From: Streptomyces sp. BHT-5-2 | Lineage (GTDB): Bacteria; Actinomycetota; Actinomycetes; Streptomycetales; Streptomycetaceae | Direction: 5' to 3' | Assembly: GCF_019774615.1 (NCBI RefSeq) | Contig: NZ_CP081497.1 | Location: 2,744,963-2,808,962 of the forward strand | Length of the DNA: 64,000 bases | In this document: piece after piece, positions 51,183-60,112 of the stretch | Position numbering within the stretch: the stretch's first letter is position 1 | Layout of the letters: the number at the start of each line of letters is the position of its first letter | Translations under genes and position numbers: made by a program | The notes under the pieces: generated by a model | Seen by the model: only the letters and a program-made list of their open reading frames with translations | The model's database searches: none | Told to the model about the DNA's origin: nothing

Positions 51183-53180
51183 ATGACAGCGACGACCGAC
51201 GGCAGCACCGGGGCACGTCCGCCCCGGAGCTCCTCGGCCACCAGGACCACCGCCGTGCTGCAGGACACGGCGGAGGCCGCGCGGGAGGCGACCGCCCGCG
51301 CCACCGACCACCTGCTCTCCCTTCAGGACCCCGCCGGCTGGTGGAAGGGCGACCTCGAGACCAACGTCACCATGGACGCCGAGGACCTGCTGCTCCGTCA
51401 GTTCCTGGGCATCCAGGACCCGAAGCTCACCGAGGCCGCCGCCCGCCACATCCGCGGCGAGCAGTGCACGGACGGCACCTGGGCCACCTTCCACGGCGGC
51501 CCCGGCGAACTCTCCGCCACCATCGAGGCGTACGTCGCGCTGCGGCTGGCCGGCGACGAGCCGGAAGCCCCGCACATGGCCACCGCCGCCGCCTGGATCC
51601 GCGCCCACGGCGGCATCGCCGCCGCCCGCGTCTTCACCCGGATCTGGCTCGCCCTCTTCGGCTGGTGGAAGTGGGACGACCTGCCCGAACTCCCCCCGGA
51701 ACTCATCTACTTCCCCAAGTGGTTCCCGCTCAGCATCCACGCCTTCGGCTGCTGGGCCCGGCAGACCATCGTGCCGCTGACCATCGTCTCGGCCAAACGC
51801 CCCGTCCGCCCGGCGCCGTTCGCCCTCGACGAGCTGCACACCGACCCCCGCGACCCCAACCCGCCGCGCCCGCTCGCCCCCGTCGCGAGCTGGGACGGCC
51901 TCTTCCAGCGCCTGGACAAGGCGCTGCACCTGTACCACAAGGTCGCCCTGCGCCGGCCGCGCGCCGCCGCGATGCGCTCGGCCGCCCGCTGGATCGTCGA
52001 ACGGCAGGAGAACGACGGCTGTTGGGGCGGCATCCAGCCCCCCGCCGTCTACTCCGTCATCGCCCTGCACCTGCTCGGCTACGACCTCGACCACCCGGTG
52101 CTGCGGGCCGGCCTTGCGTCCCTGGACCGCTTCGCGGTCTGGCGCGAGGACGGCGCCCGGATGATCGAGGCGTGTCAGTCGCCGGTCTGGGACACCTGCC
52201 TGGCCACCATCGCACTGGCCGACGCCGGGGTGCCCGCCGACCACCCGCAGCTGGTCCGGGCCGCCGACTGGATGCTCGACGAACAGATCGACCGGCCCGG
52301 CGACTGGTCCGTGCGACGCCCCGAACTCCCCTCCGGTGGCTGGGCGTTCGAGTTCCACAACGACAACTACCCGGACATCGACGACACCGCCGAGGTGGTG
52401 CTGGCGCTGCGCCGCGTCCGGCACCCCGAACCGCACCGGGTCGAGGCCGCCGTCGACCGCGCGGTCCGCTGGAACGTCGGCATGCAGTCGAAGAACGGCG
52501 CCTGGGGCGCGTTCGACGCCGACAACACCAGCCCGTTCCCCAACCGGCTGCCGTTCTGCGACTTCGGCGAGGTCATCGACCCGCCGTCGGCCGACGTCAC
52601 CGCCCATGTCGTCGAGATGCTCGCCGAGGTCGGCCGGACGCACGACCCCAGCACCCGCCGGGGCCTGGCCTGGCTGCTGGCCGAACAGGAGCCCGGCGGC
52701 GCCTGGTTCGGCCGCTGGGGCACCAACTACGTCTACGGCACCGGCTCGGTGCTGCCCGCCCTCGCCGCCGCCGGGGTCCCCGCCTCCCACCCCGCGGTCC
52801 GACGGGCCGTCGGCTGGCTGGAGCGGGTGCAGAACGACGACGGCGGCTGGGGCGAGGACCAGCGCTCGTACCAGGACAAGGAGGGCTGGGCCGGACGCGG
52901 CGCCTCCACCGCCTCGCAGACCGCCTGGGCGCTGATGGCGCTGCTCGCGGCCGGCGAGCGGGACGGCGAGGCGGTCCGCCGCGGGGTGCGCTGGCTGGTG
53001 GAGACCCAGCTGCCGGACGGCTCCTGGGACGAGCCGTACTTCACCGGCACCGGCTTCCCGTGGGACTTCTCCATCAACTACCACCTCTACCGCCAGGTCT
53101 TCCCGCTGACCGCCCTCGGCCGCTACGTCCACGGCGGACCGGCCATCGGCCAGGCCGCCGGGGCACCGGTGGGGGACTGA
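51183..53180 (+). CDS. shc: Squalene-hopene cyclase
   Basis: A 665-residue class II triterpene cyclase converting squalene to hopene at the membrane. The acid motif is DIDD (residues 398-401, in NYPDIDDTAEV). Several QW repeats are present (for example QENDGCWGG, NDDGGWGEDQ, LPDGSWDE), and FSINYHLYRQVFPLTALGRY closes the protein. The length is slightly above the usual 630 or so because of a 35-residue N-terminal tail. AAGGGGAAA precedes the ATG at 51183. The key gene of the hopanoid operon. Confidence 0.97.
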   Translation: MTATTDGSTGARPPRSSSATRTTAVLQDTAEAAREATARATDHLLSLQDPAGWWKGDLETNVTMDAEDLLLRQFLGIQDPKLTEAAARHIRGEQCTDGTWATFHGGPGELSATIEAYVALRLAGDEPEAPHMATAAAWIRAHGGIAAARVFTRIWLALFGWWKWDDLPELPPELIYFPKWFPLSIHAFGCWARQTIVPLTIVSAKRPVRPAPFALDELHTDPRDPNPPRPLAPVASWDGLFQRLDKALHLYHKVALRRPRAAAMRSAARWIVERQENDGCWGGIQPPAVYSVIALHLLGYDLDHPVLRAGLASLDRFAVWREDGARMIEACQSPVWDTCLATIALADAGVPADHPQLVRAADWMLDEQIDRPGDWSVRRPELPSGGWAFEFHNDNYPDIDDTAEVVLALRRVRHPEPHRVEAAVDRAVRWNVGMQSKNGAWGAFDADNTSPFPNRLPFCDFGEVIDPPSADVTAHVVEMLAEVGRTHDPSTRRGLAWLLAEQEPGGAWFGRWGTNYVYGTGSVLPALAAAGVPASHPAVRRAVGWLERVQNDDGGWGEDQRSYQDKEGWAGRGASTASQTAWALMALLAAGERDGEAVRRGVRWLVETQLPDGSWDEPYFTGTGFPWDFSINYHLYRQVFPLTALGRYVHGGPAIGQAAGAPVGD

Positions 53181-53185
53181 TACGC

Positions 53186-53842
53186 ATGCCGAGACGGCCC
53201 CCGCCGGACGCGGAACCGCCGCTGCTGGTCGCCTGTGCGCTCGGCATCGAACGGTTCGCGTTGCGGGGCGGGGACCACGGGGCGGCCGCACCGCCCGTGG
53301 TCACCCTGCGCACCGGCATGGGGCCGCAGGCCGCGGAACGCGCCGTGGCCGCCGCGCTGGGCGCCGGCTCGGCCACGGCGGGTTCCCCCGTCGTCGCCAG
53401 CGGATTCTGCGCCGGGCTGGCCCCCGGTACGCGGCCCGGGGACGTGATCGTCGCCGAGGCCACCCGGGACCACCGGCCCGGCGCCCTCGACGTGACCTGT
53501 CGGGACAACGGCCCCCTGGTGCGCGCCCTGCGGGAGCGCGGGCTGCGGGTGCACGCCGGTCTGCTGCGCGGTTCCGACCACGTCGTCCGGGGCGCCGAGC
53601 GGGCCGCACTGCACGCCGAGGGGGCGATCGCGGTGGACATGGAGTCGGCCGCCACGCTCCGCACGGCGGTGCGCTGCGGCAGCCCCGCGGTTGCCGCCGT
53701 CCGGGTGGTCGTGGACGCCCCGGAACACGAACTCGTGCGCATCGGGACGGTACGCGGTGGAATACAGGCCTTCCGCGTGCTGCGCTCGGTATTTCCTGTT
53801 TTCTTTGAATGGCACCGTTCTTTGCTGCTCCCCAGGAGGTGA
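53186..53842 (+). CDS. hpnG: Adenosylhopane nucleosidase/phosphorylase HpnG
   Basis: A 218-residue nucleoside-phosphorylase-fold protein. It contains LLVACALGIERFAL, TLRTGMGPQAAERAVAA, the catalytic-region VDMESAATLRTAV and the strand VAAVRVVVDAPEHEL. In hopanoid loci HpnG removes adenine from adenosylhopane to give ribosylhopane. It starts 5 bases after the shc stop; the ribosome site of hpnH overlaps its stop codon. Confidence 0.9.
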   Translation: MPRRPPPDAEPPLLVACALGIERFALRGGDHGAAAPPVVTLRTGMGPQAAERAVAAALGAGSATAGSPVVASGFCAGLAPGTRPGDVIVAEATRDHRPGALDVTCRDNGPLVRALRERGLRVHAGLLRGSDHVVRGAERAALHAEGAIAVDMESAATLRTAVRCGSPAVAAVRVVVDAPEHELVRIGTVRGGIQAFRVLRSVFPVFFEWHRSLLLPRR

Positions 53843-53847
53843 GCCAG

Positions 53848-54873
53848 ATGGCCATGCCGCTCCGGCAGTCCATTCGGGTAGGAACCTATCTGTTTGAACA
53901 GAAAGTGCTGCGCAAACGGGAGAAGTTCCCGCTGATTGTCGAGCTGGAACCGCTCTTCGCCTGCAACCTGAAGTGCGAGGGCTGCGGCAAGATCCAGCAT
54001 CCGGCCGGAGTGCTGAAGCAGCGGATGCCGGTGGCCCAGGCGGTGGGCGCGGTGCTGGAGTCCGGCGCCCCGATGGTCTCCATCGCCGGCGGCGAACCCC
54101 TGATGCACCCTCAGATCGACGAGATCGTGCGACAGCTGGTGGCCCGCCGGAAGTATGTCTTCCTGTGCACCAACGCGATGCTGCTGCGCAAGAAGATGGA
54201 AAAATTCAAGCCCTCGCCGTATTTCGCCTTCGCGGTGCACATCGACGGAATGCGGGAGCGCCACGACGAATCCGTCGCGAAGGAGGGCGTGTTCGACGAG
54301 GCGGTGGCGGCCATCCGGGAGGCCAAGCGGCGCGGCTTCCGGGTCACCACCAATTCCACCTTCTTCAACACCGACACCCCGCAGACGATCATCGAGGTCC
54401 TCAACTTCCTCAACGACGACCTGAAGGTCGACGAGATGATGCTCTCGCCCGCCTACGCCTACGAGAAGGCCCCCGACCAGGAGCACTTCCTCGGCGTCGA
54501 GCAGACCCGGGAGCTGTTCCGGAAGGCGTTCGCCGGCGGCAACCGGCAGCGCTGGCGGCTCAACCACAGCCCCCTCTTCCTGGACTTCCTGGAGGGCAAG
54601 GCCGACTTCCCGTGCACCGCCTGGGCGATCCCCAACTACTCCCTCTTCGGCTGGCAGCGCCCCTGCTACCTGATGAGCGACGGCTACGTCCCGACGTACC
54701 GCGAGCTGATCGAGGAGACCGACTGGGAGAAGTACGGCCGCGGCAAGGACCCGCGGTGCGCCAACTGCATGGCGCACTGCGGCTACGAGCCCACCGCCGT
54801 ACTGGCCACCATGGGCTCCCTGAAGGAGTCCCTGCGGGCAGCCAGGGAGACCGTCGGCGGCAATCGCGGATGA
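53848..54873 (+). CDS. hpnH: Adenosylhopane synthase HpnH (radical SAM)
   Basis: A 341-residue radical SAM enzyme. The 4Fe-4S cysteines are Cys39, Cys43 and Cys46 in FACNLKCEGCGK. SIAGGEPLMHP is the GGE SAM motif, and the C-terminal region has CANCMAHCGYEPTAVL. HpnH joins 5'-deoxyadenosine to hopene, starting the C35 side chain. A perfect AGGAGGTGA Shine-Dalgarno overlaps the hpnG stop, 6 bases before the ATG at 53848. No ispG or dxs gene follows, contrary to my memory of Streptomyces coelicolor. Confidence 0.96.
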   Translation: MAMPLRQSIRVGTYLFEQKVLRKREKFPLIVELEPLFACNLKCEGCGKIQHPAGVLKQRMPVAQAVGAVLESGAPMVSIAGGEPLMHPQIDEIVRQLVARRKYVFLCTNAMLLRKKMEKFKPSPYFAFAVHIDGMRERHDESVAKEGVFDEAVAAIREAKRRGFRVTTNSTFFNTDTPQTIIEVLNFLNDDLKVDEMMLSPAYAYEKAPDQEHFLGVEQTRELFRKAFAGGNRQRWRLNHSPLFLDFLEGKADFPCTAWAIPNYSLFGWQRPCYLMSDGYVPTYRELIEETDWEKYGRGKDPRCANCMAHCGYEPTAVLATMGSLKESLRAARETVGGNRG

Positions 54874-54967
54874 CGCGGCGAGCGGAGCGCCGGCGGCACC
54901 GGAGCCTTCCGGTGCCGCCGGCCCGGCGTGGAGCGGCGCGGCCCGCCGCCCGTGAGGAGAACACCCC

Positions 54968-56350
54968 GTGACCGGATTCGACCTGACCAGGCTGCTCGCC
55001 GAACGCGGCGGCGAGCGCTACGAACTCCACAGCCGTCATCTGAACCACCAGCTCCCGCGGATGCTGCACACCATCGGATTCGACAAGGTCTACGAACGGG
55101 CCGAGGGCGCCTACTTCTACGACGCCGACGGCCAGGACTACCTCGACATGCTCGCCGGCTTCGGAGTGATGGGCCTGGGCCGGCACCACCCGGTCGTCCG
55201 CCAGGCCCTGCACGACGTCCTCGACGCCCAGCTCGCCGACCTCACCCGCTTCGACTGCCCGCCGCTGCCCGGGCTCCTCGCCGAGCAGCTGCTGCGCCAC
55301 GCTCCCCACCTGGACCGGGTCTTCTTCGGCAACAGCGGCACCGAGGCCGTCGAGACCGCCCTGAAGTTCGCCCGCTACGCCACCGGCCGCCCGCGCGTCC
55401 TCTACTGCACTCATGCCTTCCACGGCCTGACCACCGGCTCGCTCTCGGTCAACGGCGAGGACGGCTTCCGGGACGGCTTCGCCCCGCTGCTGCCGGACAC
55501 CGCCGTGGAGATGGGCGACCTGGCCGCGCTGGAGCGGGAGCTGAAGCGCGGCGACGTGGCGGCCTTCGTCGTCGAGCCCGTCCAGGGCAAGGGCGTCACC
55601 GTCGCCCCGCCCGGATTCCTGTGCGCCGCCCAGGAGTTGCTGCACCGCCACAAGGCCCTGCTGATCGCCGACGAGGTGCAGACCGGCCTCGGCCGCACCG
55701 GTGACTTCTTCGCCTACCAGCACGAGGAGGGCGTGGAACCGGACCTGGTCTGCGTCGCCAAGGCCCTCTCGGGCGGCTACGTCCCGGTCGGCGCCACCCT
55801 GGGCAAGGAGTGGATCTTCAAGAAGGTCTACTCCTCGATGGACCGGGTGCTGGTGCACTCCGCCAGCTTCGGCGCCAACGCCCAGGCGATGGCCGCCGGC
55901 CTCGCGGTGCTCTCGGTGATGGCGGACGAGGAGATCGTCGCCAACGCCCGGCGCACCGGCGAGCTGCTCCGCTCCCGGCTGGCCGCGCTGGTCGACCGGT
56001 ACGAGCTGCTGCACGAGGTGCGCGGCCGCGGCCTGATGATCGGCATCGAGTTCGGCCGCCCCAAGTCCCTTGGACTGCGCAGCCGTTGGACGATGCTGCA
56101 AGCCGCCCGCAAGGGGCTGTTCGCGCAGATGGTCGTGGTGCCGCTGCTGCAGCGCCACCGCATCCTGACCCAGGTCTCCGGCGACCACCTGGAGGTCATC
56201 AAGCTGATTCCGCCGCTGATCATCGGGGAACCGGAAGTGGACCGGTTCGTCGAGGCGTTCACCGCCGTCATGGACGACGCCCACAGCGGCGGCGGCCTGA
56301 TGTGGGACTTCGGGCGGACGCTGGTCAAACAGGCGGTCGCCAACCGCTGA
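54968..56350 (+). CDS. hpnO: Class III aminotransferase, HpnO-like
   Basis: A 460-residue PLP-dependent class III (acetylornithine-type) aminotransferase. The PLP-binding features are NSGTEAVETALKFAR, VEPVQGKG, IADEVQTGLGRTG and the Schiff-base Lys265 in CVAKALSGGYVPVGA. In the hopanoid locus it most likely aminates the ribosylhopane-derived aldehyde to aminobacteriohopanetriol. GAGGAGA lies about 8 bases before the GTG at 54968. Last gene of the locus, followed by a strong terminator. Confidence 0.88.
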   Translation: MTGFDLTRLLAERGGERYELHSRHLNHQLPRMLHTIGFDKVYERAEGAYFYDADGQDYLDMLAGFGVMGLGRHHPVVRQALHDVLDAQLADLTRFDCPPLPGLLAEQLLRHAPHLDRVFFGNSGTEAVETALKFARYATGRPRVLYCTHAFHGLTTGSLSVNGEDGFRDGFAPLLPDTAVEMGDLAALERELKRGDVAAFVVEPVQGKGVTVAPPGFLCAAQELLHRHKALLIADEVQTGLGRTGDFFAYQHEEGVEPDLVCVAKALSGGYVPVGATLGKEWIFKKVYSSMDRVLVHSASFGANAQAMAAGLAVLSVMADEEIVANARRTGELLRSRLAALVDRYELLHEVRGRGLMIGIEFGRPKSLGLRSRWTMLQAARKGLFAQMVVVPLLQRHRILTQVSGDHLEVIKLIPPLIIGEPEVDRFVEAFTAVMDDAHSGGGLMWDFGRTLVKQAVANR

Positions 56351-56351
56351 C

Positions 56352-56385
56352 GGCTCCCGGGGCGGTGGCCACCGCCCCGGGAGCC
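56352..56385 (+). terminator. Terminator ending the hopanoid operon
   Basis: GGCTCCCGGGGCGGT-GGCC-ACCGCCCCGGGAGCC, a perfect 15-bp stem with a 4-base loop, 2 bases after the aminotransferase stop. It may also end the convergent phosphatase transcript. Confidence 0.88.
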
Positions 56386-56407
56386 CGTACGGGACCCGCC
56401 GTGGTCG

Positions 56408-57217
56408 TCAGTCCGTCAGTAGACGGTGGCGCAGCTGCTCGCGGACGGCCGGGGAGAGCTTCAGTCCGTCGGCGAGGTAGGACTCGGTGGAGCCCCAGGT
56501 CTCCTCGATCGCGTCGAAGGCGGCGGTGAGGTAGTCGAGGTGCGCGCCGAACAGCGGCGCGAGCAGCTCCAGGATCTCCGGCGACATCCCGGCCGGGGAG
56601 TTGTCCGAGCGGCGGACCTTGTAGCGCCCGCCGGGGGCGTTGGACTTGAGGTAGTCCTCCTCGATGGCGTCCCGCTCCACGCCGACCGCGAGCAGGGTGA
56701 CCGCGACGGTCAGGCCCGCGCGGTCCTTGCCGGCCGCACAGTGCATCAGCGCCGGCACGCTGTCCTCGGCCAGCGCGTGCAGCACCCGGCTGTGATCCTC
56801 GGTGCGGGTGGTGATGATGTCGCGGTAGGTGCGGGCCATGCGGCCCGCGGCCTTGCCGTCGCCGAGCGCGACCCGGAGGTGGTCCAGCTCGCCGTCCCGC
56901 ACCATCGTCCAGAATTCCGCGCCGTCGGCGGGGTCGGTGAGGGGGATGTTGACGTTCCGCACGCCGGGCAGGGCGACGTCGGGGCCCTCCAGCTTGATGT
57001 CGGCGGCGTTGCGGAAGTCGAAGACGGTGTGCAGCCCGAGGCCGGTGAGGAACGCGGTGTCCGCCTCGGTGGCGTGCGCGAGGTGGCCGCTGCGGAAGAG
57101 CCGTCCGTGCCGGATGCGACGCCCGTCGACGGTCGGCAGCCCGCCCACGTCGCGGAAGTTGCGCACCTCCGCGAGCTTCGGCTGGGACTGGGGGACCTGC
57201 GGCGTCTGCTGCGTCAC
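56408..57217 (-). CDS. Tyrosine-protein phosphatase (PTP, LipA/PtpB-like)
   Basis: A 269-residue protein tyrosine/phosphoinositide phosphatase. The P-loop is MHCAAGKDRAG (C-x5-R), following a typical FRDVGGLPTVDGRRIRHGRL and LFRSGHLA. These mark the actinobacterial PtpB/LipA group, secreted in mycobacteria; no signal peptide is seen here. The GTG at 57217 with GAGGAG upstream is preferred to the longer frame reaching 57301. Convergent with the hopanoid operon. Confidence 0.9.
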   Translation of the reverse strand: MTQQTPQVPQSQPKLAEVRNFRDVGGLPTVDGRRIRHGRLFRSGHLAHATEADTAFLTGLGLHTVFDFRNAADIKLEGPDVALPGVRNVNIPLTDPADGAEFWTMVRDGELDHLRVALGDGKAAGRMARTYRDIITTRTEDHSRVLHALAEDSVPALMHCAAGKDRAGLTVAVTLLAVGVERDAIEEDYLKSNAPGGRYKVRRSDNSPAGMSPEILELLAPLFGAHLDYLTAAFDAIEETWGSTESYLADGLKLSPAVREQLRHRLLTD

Positions 57218-57491
57218 GGGCGCTCCTCGGGGTCGGCCGCCGACGCTGCTCGTCGACGAGACAGGGTTTCTTCGACGATACGACATTGGTGCAATGCGCA
57301 ATCAGGTGGCAGTGCCGTGAAGCGCCGGCGCAACGGCGCGCATGATGCCCTACGCGTGGCGTCGAAACAGCACTTCCTGATCGATCCTTATTCCAACTTG
57401 GGCAGAATTTGACTCGGTGGTATTAATCACCTCTCGTCAACCCCTGGTTACGGTGGCGTAGGTCACTTCTCAAGGTGAAGTATGTCCTGAC

Positions 57492-58292
57492 GTGGCAGAC
57501 GATTCGAAGAACATCAGCAACGGCGCGGAGCGCGCCATCGGGTCGTACGCAGCCGTCGGGGACAGCTTTACCGAGGGGGTCGGAGATCCCGGTCCGGACG
57601 GGGCGTACATCGGCTGGGCGGACCGGCTCGCGGTTCTCTTGGCCGACCAGCGGGACGAGGGGGACTTCCGCTACGCGAACCTCGCCGTGCGGGGGCGGCT
57701 CCTGGACCGGATCATCGAGGAGCAGGTGCCCCGGGCGAAGCAGCTCGCCCCCGAGCTGGTGACGTTCTGTGCCGGCGGCAACGACATCCTGCGACCGGGC
57801 TCGGACCCGGACGCGGTGGCCGAGCGCTACGAGGCGGCGGTGGCCTCGCTCCGCGAAACGGTCCCGACGGTGCTGCTGTGCACCGGTTTCGACACCCGGG
57901 GCGTCCCGGTCCTCAAGCACCTGCGCGGCAAGATCGCCACGTACACCGCTCATGTCCGGGCCATCGCCGACCGGCACGACTGCCCGGTGCTCGACCTGTG
58001 GTCGCTGAAGTCCGTCCAGGACCGCCGGGCATGGAGCGAGGACCGGCTGCACCTGTCGGCCGACGGCCACACCCGGGTGGCGCTGCGTGCGGCGCAGGTG
58101 CTGGACCTCGCGGTGCCGGCCGACCCGGACCAGCCGTGGCCGCCGGAGACGGAGCGGACCCCCGCCGAGGCGCGGCGGGACAACATCCACTGGGCGCGCG
58201 AGCACCTCGTGCCGTGGATCGGCCGTCGGCTGCGCGGCGTCTCCTCCGGCGACGACGTCGCACCCAAGCGGCCCGACCTGCTGCCGCTGTAA
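57492..58292 (+). CDS. SGNH/GDSL family hydrolase
   Basis: A 266-residue GDSL esterase/lipase. Block I is AVGDSFTEGVGD with nucleophile Ser25; the Gly block is ANLAVRGRLLDRI; the Asn block is FCAGGNDILRPGS; and DRLHLSADGHTRVAL carries the Asp and His. No signal peptide, so probably cytoplasmic. The GTG at 57492 has no strong ribosome site; a TATGTC just upstream could be a -10 for a leaderless message. Divergent from the phosphatase across a 274-base, less GC-rich region. Confidence 0.92.
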   Translation: MADDSKNISNGAERAIGSYAAVGDSFTEGVGDPGPDGAYIGWADRLAVLLADQRDEGDFRYANLAVRGRLLDRIIEEQVPRAKQLAPELVTFCAGGNDILRPGSDPDAVAERYEAAVASLRETVPTVLLCTGFDTRGVPVLKHLRGKIATYTAHVRAIADRHDCPVLDLWSLKSVQDRRAWSEDRLHLSADGHTRVALRAAQVLDLAVPADPDQPWPPETERTPAEARRDNIHWAREHLVPWIGRRLRGVSSGDDVAPKRPDLLPL

Positions 58293-58319
58293 CCCCGTCC
58301 GGCAGCAGACCGGTACGCG

Positions 58320-58354
58320 AGGCCCCGTGCCGCCCCCGTGGCGGAGCGGGGCCT
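58320..58354. terminator. Bidirectional terminator
   Basis: AGGCCCCG (58320-58327) and CGGGGCCT (58347-58354), with an inner CCGCC/GGCGG stem, abuts the stop of the convergent ATPase gene. Confidence 0.75.
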
Positions 58355-58855
58355 TCAGCGCGTCGTGGTCGCGGTCGCCGCGCGGTACGGCAGGTCGGCC
58401 CAGACCACCTGGCCCCGGCCGCCGTCGTCGGGGCGGGTGCCCCAACTGTCGGAGAGCGCACCGACCAGGAACAGGCCACGCCCGCCCTCCTGGTCGAGGG
58501 AACCGAGCCGGGCGTGCGGCGCGGGGCCGCACGAGCCGCCCTCGTCGGTGATCTCTATCCGTATGTGCGCGCCGACGACCATGATCTCGCAGCCGACCTT
58601 CTCGCTGTCGGTGTGCCGCACCGCGTTGGTGAACAGCTCGGTGACCACCAACTCCACGTCATCGCGGACCTGTTCGGCAGCGCCCCACTCGCGCAGCAGC
58701 GTGCTGACGCGCTTGCGCGCCTCGGGCACGGACGTGCGCCGCGCCGGCAAGTGGAACGCGTCCTGCGGGCTCTGGGCGAGGAATCCGCCGCATCGCCCTA
58801 ACGACGGAGCGTTTTTGTAGGAAGCCACGACACAACTATGTGCGATGTTGCTCAC
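58355..58855 (-). CDS. RsbW-like ATP-binding protein
   Basis: A 166-residue GHKL ATPase domain. The N box is LVVTELFTNAVRHT, then RIEITDEGGSCGPA and GGRGLFLVGALSDSWG. Anti-sigma kinase or related signalling role is inferred from the family. The start is uncertain: GTG at 58855 or TTG at 58864, neither with a clear ribosome site. It is divergent from an XRE/DUF397 pair, an arrangement known from WhiJ-like and AbaA-like regulatory loci of Streptomyces. Confidence 0.83.
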   Translation of the reverse strand: MSNIAHSCVVASYKNAPSLGRCGGFLAQSPQDAFHLPARRTSVPEARKRVSTLLREWGAAEQVRDDVELVVTELFTNAVRHTDSEKVGCEIMVVGAHIRIEITDEGGSCGPAPHARLGSLDQEGGRGLFLVGALSDSWGTRPDDGGRGQVVWADLPYRAATATTTR

Positions 58856-58964
58856 CGTTGGCAAGGATCACTCTGTAATTTGCAGAATTAAAAGTGCAGT
58901 CTGTTCGAGCTGATGACGGCATGACACACTGCTGAACACTGAAGCTGGTTGGAGGGGATCGGAC

Positions 58965-59831
58965 GTGGCGGACCCACGGTCTGCAGGTGCACCGACCGTC
59001 CTGCGGGTGGTGCTCGGCAAGCGACTGCAGGACCTGCGGGAGAGGGCGGGACTCTCCTTCGAGCAGGCGGCGGGCGCACTGGATGTGACGCACGCCACGA
59101 TACGGCGCATGGAAAAGGCCGAGGTCGGCCTCAAGATCCCCTACGTCGAGAAGCTGTTGGCGACCTACGGCGTCACCGACCAGAAGGAGATCGACGGCTT
59201 CCTCTCCCTGGCCCGCGAGGCCAACCGGCCCGGCTGGTGGCACCGCTTCCGCGACGTCCTCCCCGAGTGGTTCAGCGCCTACGTCAGTCTGGAGAGCGAA
59301 GCCAACCTCGTCCGCTCCTACCAACCGCATTACGTCCCCGGCCTGTTGCAGACCGAGGACTACGCCGCCGCCGTGCTGCGCGCCGGAATGCCGCACGCCG
59401 CCCCCGCCGACATCGACCGCATCGTGGCCCTGCGCATGGAACGCCAGGCGCTGTTGACCCGCGAGAACGCCCCGATGCTCTGGTCGGTCATGGACGAGAC
59501 CGTGCTGCGGCGCCCCATCGGCGGACCCAAGGTGATGCGCGACCAGATCACCCGGCTGATGGAAGCCACCTCGCTGCCGAACGTCCGGCTCCAGGTGATG
59601 CCGTTCGCCGCGGGCCCGCACCCCGCCATGTACGGGCCGTTCCACATCTTCCGCTTCCCGATCCCGGAGCTCCCGGACATCGCGTACGCGGAAAGCCTCG
59701 TCGGAGGCGTGTACTTCGACCAGCGCAACGACGTCTCGCAGTTCCTGGAGGCCCTGGACCGGATGTGTGCCCAAGCAGCGCCGGCACACACCACCGAGGC
59801 CATTCTGGGTGGCTTTCGCAAGGAGATCTGA
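58965..59831 (+). CDS. XRE-family regulator with DUF5753 domain (WhiJ/Scr1-like)
   Basis: A 288-residue regulator. The helix-turn-helix is at residues about 15-70 (LGKRLQDLRERAGLSFEQAA, then LDVTHATIRRMEKAEVGLKI). The rest is the DUF5753 domain (REANRPGWWHRFRDVLPEWF, with PHYVPGLLQTEDYAAA and LPNVRLQVMPF). Such proteins pair with a small DUF397 partner and govern development or secondary metabolism. GGAGGGG precedes the GTG at 58965. The DUF397 gene starts 7 bases after its stop. Confidence 0.93.
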   Translation: MADPRSAGAPTVLRVVLGKRLQDLRERAGLSFEQAAGALDVTHATIRRMEKAEVGLKIPYVEKLLATYGVTDQKEIDGFLSLAREANRPGWWHRFRDVLPEWFSAYVSLESEANLVRSYQPHYVPGLLQTEDYAAAVLRAGMPHAAPADIDRIVALRMERQALLTRENAPMLWSVMDETVLRRPIGGPKVMRDQITRLMEATSLPNVRLQVMPFAAGPHPAMYGPFHIFRFPIPELPDIAYAESLVGGVYFDQRNDVSQFLEALDRMCAQAAPAHTTEAILGGFRKEI

Positions 59832-59838
59832 ACCCCCC

Positions 59839-60102
59839 ATGGATCGCATACGCATCTACAACGGCATGCCCGCCAACGAGTTGGGCACGGACGGCTGGCA
59901 CAAGCCCTGGAGCGGCGGAAACGGCGGCGAGTGCGTCGAGGCCATGCGCCTGCGCGACGGCCGGGTCGCCCTGCGGCAGTCCACCGACCCGGACGGTCCC
60001 GCACTGATCTACACCCACCGCGAGATGGTCAGTTTCATCGAGGGCGCGAAGGCCGGCCACGCCGACTTCCTGCTCTCCGCCGCGCCGTGTCCGGCGCACT
60101 GA
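59839..60102 (+). CDS. DUF397 domain-containing protein
   Basis: An 87-residue protein with a divergent DUF397 fold (WHKPWSGGNGGECVEAMRLR, then VALRQSTDPDGPALIYTHRE). DUF397 proteins are partners of the XRE/DUF5753 regulators and may antagonise them. Start is the ATG at 59839, although the site upstream is a C-run with no Shine-Dalgarno, so it is probably coupled to the regulator. Confidence 0.88.
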   Translation: MDRIRIYNGMPANELGTDGWHKPWSGGNGGECVEAMRLRDGRVALRQSTDPDGPALIYTHREMVSFIEGAKAGHADFLLSAAPCPAH

Positions 60103-60112
60103 GGGAGGAGCC

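Noticed and set aside
57409..57440. TTGACT and TTGACG on opposite strands as promoters for the SGNH hydrolase or the phosphatase
   Set aside because: No -10 hexamer at proper distance on either strand.
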